From assembly GCA_022567855.1 (NCBI GenBank), contig JADFGE010000171.1, positions 1-6,575 on the forward strand: a DNA stretch of 6,575 nt, written 5' to 3'. This DNA comes from Planctomycetota bacterium. GTDB lineage: Bacteria > Planctomycetota > Phycisphaerae > Phycisphaerales > SM1A02. A program made the position numbers and the translations under genes. Below, piece after piece: positions 6,430-6,575 of this stretch; the first letter of the stretch is position 1, and every line of letters starts with the position of its first letter. The notes beneath the pieces are model-generated. The model was not told the origin of the DNA. It worked only from the letters and a program-made list of their open reading frames with translations, and ran no database searches.

Positions 6430-6457
6430 TTGACCCGCCTGTTTTGGCCGATATTCT
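6430..6457 (+). promoter_or_regulatory. Candidate promoter of the tRNA-like gene
   Basis: TTGACC (6430-6435, 5/6 to the -35 consensus), a 16-base spacer and TATTCT (6452-6457, 4/6 to the -10 consensus). The predicted start is about 6464, 34 bases before the 5' end of the tRNA-like sequence, a normal leader length for a tRNA precursor. It suggests the downstream locus is, or recently was, transcribed. Confidence 0.5.
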
Positions 6458-6497
6458 CACCGGTCCGTCCGACGCCTTGGTTCAAATCGGGCCCGGA

Positions 6498-6523
6498 TCC
6501 CCGATAGCTCAATTGGTAGAGCG
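6498..6523 (+). tRNA. 5' part of a tRNA, most like tRNA-Asn; incomplete or interrupted
   Basis: TCCCCGA matches an acceptor 5' strand and TA matches positions 8-9. GCTC-AATTGGTA-GAGC is a perfect D-arm with the invariant GG, and G fits position 26. A T-starting acceptor with this D-arm fits bacterial tRNA-Asn best. After position 26 the match ends. The next bases AGTCC do not pair where an anticodon stem should close, position 33 is not T, and no TCGGGGA acceptor partner or standard T-loop occurs before the window ends at 6575. The locus could be a truncated or recombined tRNA, a tRNA with an inserted segment continuing past the edge, or an assembly error. Identity is an inference, because no anticodon can be read. 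Confidence 0.5.
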
Positions 6524-6526
6524 AGT

Positions 6527-6542
6527 CCCGGCGCGCCGGGAT
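6527..6542. repeat. 16-bp perfect palindrome at the tRNA anticodon-arm position
   Basis: TCCCGGCG is followed by its exact reverse complement CGCCGGGA. It occupies the place of the anticodon arm but cannot form a 5-bp stem with a 7-base loop. GTCC (6525-6528) could instead pair with GGAC (6555-6558) around it, which would frame an insertion of 26 bases. Confidence 0.6.
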
Positions 6543-6575
6543 TAACCGCTAGGAAGGACCGTTGAAGTTCGTGAT

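Noticed and set aside
6478..6505. Permuted tRNA: T-loop-like TTCAAAT upstream of the D-arm
   Set aside because: TTCAAAT fits a T-loop and ATCGGG can pair with the acceptor, but the flanking bases form no T-stem and no room is left for one before the acceptor strand.
6138..6545. 135-codon + strand open frame
   Set aside because: It runs through the RRM gene start, a promoter and the tRNA-like sequence. Its IAQLVER end is the usual spurious translation of a tRNA D-arm region.
6523..6575. Group I intron in the tRNA anticodon loop
   Set aside because: A normal anticodon stem and T33 should precede such an intron. Neither is present, and no intron core motif can be seen in the few remaining bases.
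1..6575. CRISPR array, transposase, toxin-antitoxin or phage genes
   Set aside because: No spaced direct repeats, no transposase or integrase motifs and no small paired genes were seen on either strand.

Overview
This window comes from a GC-rich bacterial genome. It most resembles a member of the Planctomycetota (PVC group) or a similarly sparse environmental lineage. I base that on gene types rather than on any marker gene: a secreted PHP-domain protein, a large secreted DUF5117/DUF4953-type zinc metalloprotease, a bacterial RIO1-like kinase and a small single-RRM RNA-binding protein. The intergenic spaces are also wide and rich in palindromes. The assignment is an inference, made with moderate confidence.

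Layout, left to right. (1) The last 96 codons of a Mn-type Fe/Mn superoxide dismutase run on the + strand and end at 292. (2) A 24-bp perfect palindrome is followed by a promoter that sits almost on the start codon of an exported PHP-domain phosphoesterase (447-1724, +). Its stop codon lies inside a second palindrome. (3) Converging on it is a very long secreted metzincin-type protease (1761-4331, -). (4) A 184-bp gap packed with small hairpins separates the protease from an upstream RIO1-like kinase (4516-5262, -). (5) The interval 5263-5883 has no protein gene. It holds a compound inverted repeat (about 5398-5480) and, on the - strand, what looks like a complete standalone small-RNA gene: promoter (5731-5758), a 195-nt core with a long-range closing stem (5531-5725), and an intrinsic terminator (5502-5530). 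(6) An RRM protein (5884-6165, -) with a GTG start has its own strong terminator at 5824-5855. (7) The right end holds a tRNA-type promoter (6430-6457) and the 5' part of a tRNA, most like tRNA-Asn. Its homology to a tRNA stops at position 26, where a 16-bp palindrome replaces the anticodon arm.

The protein genes do not form an obvious shared pathway. Two exported enzymes (PHP and protease) converge. The kinase, the small RNA and the RRM protein all lie on the - strand, and two of the three carry their own terminators, so they look like independent units. The candidate RNA gene and the broken tRNA are the parts most worth following up. Each larger intergenic gap carries a different palindromic element, which suggests a genome with many families of short dispersed repeats.
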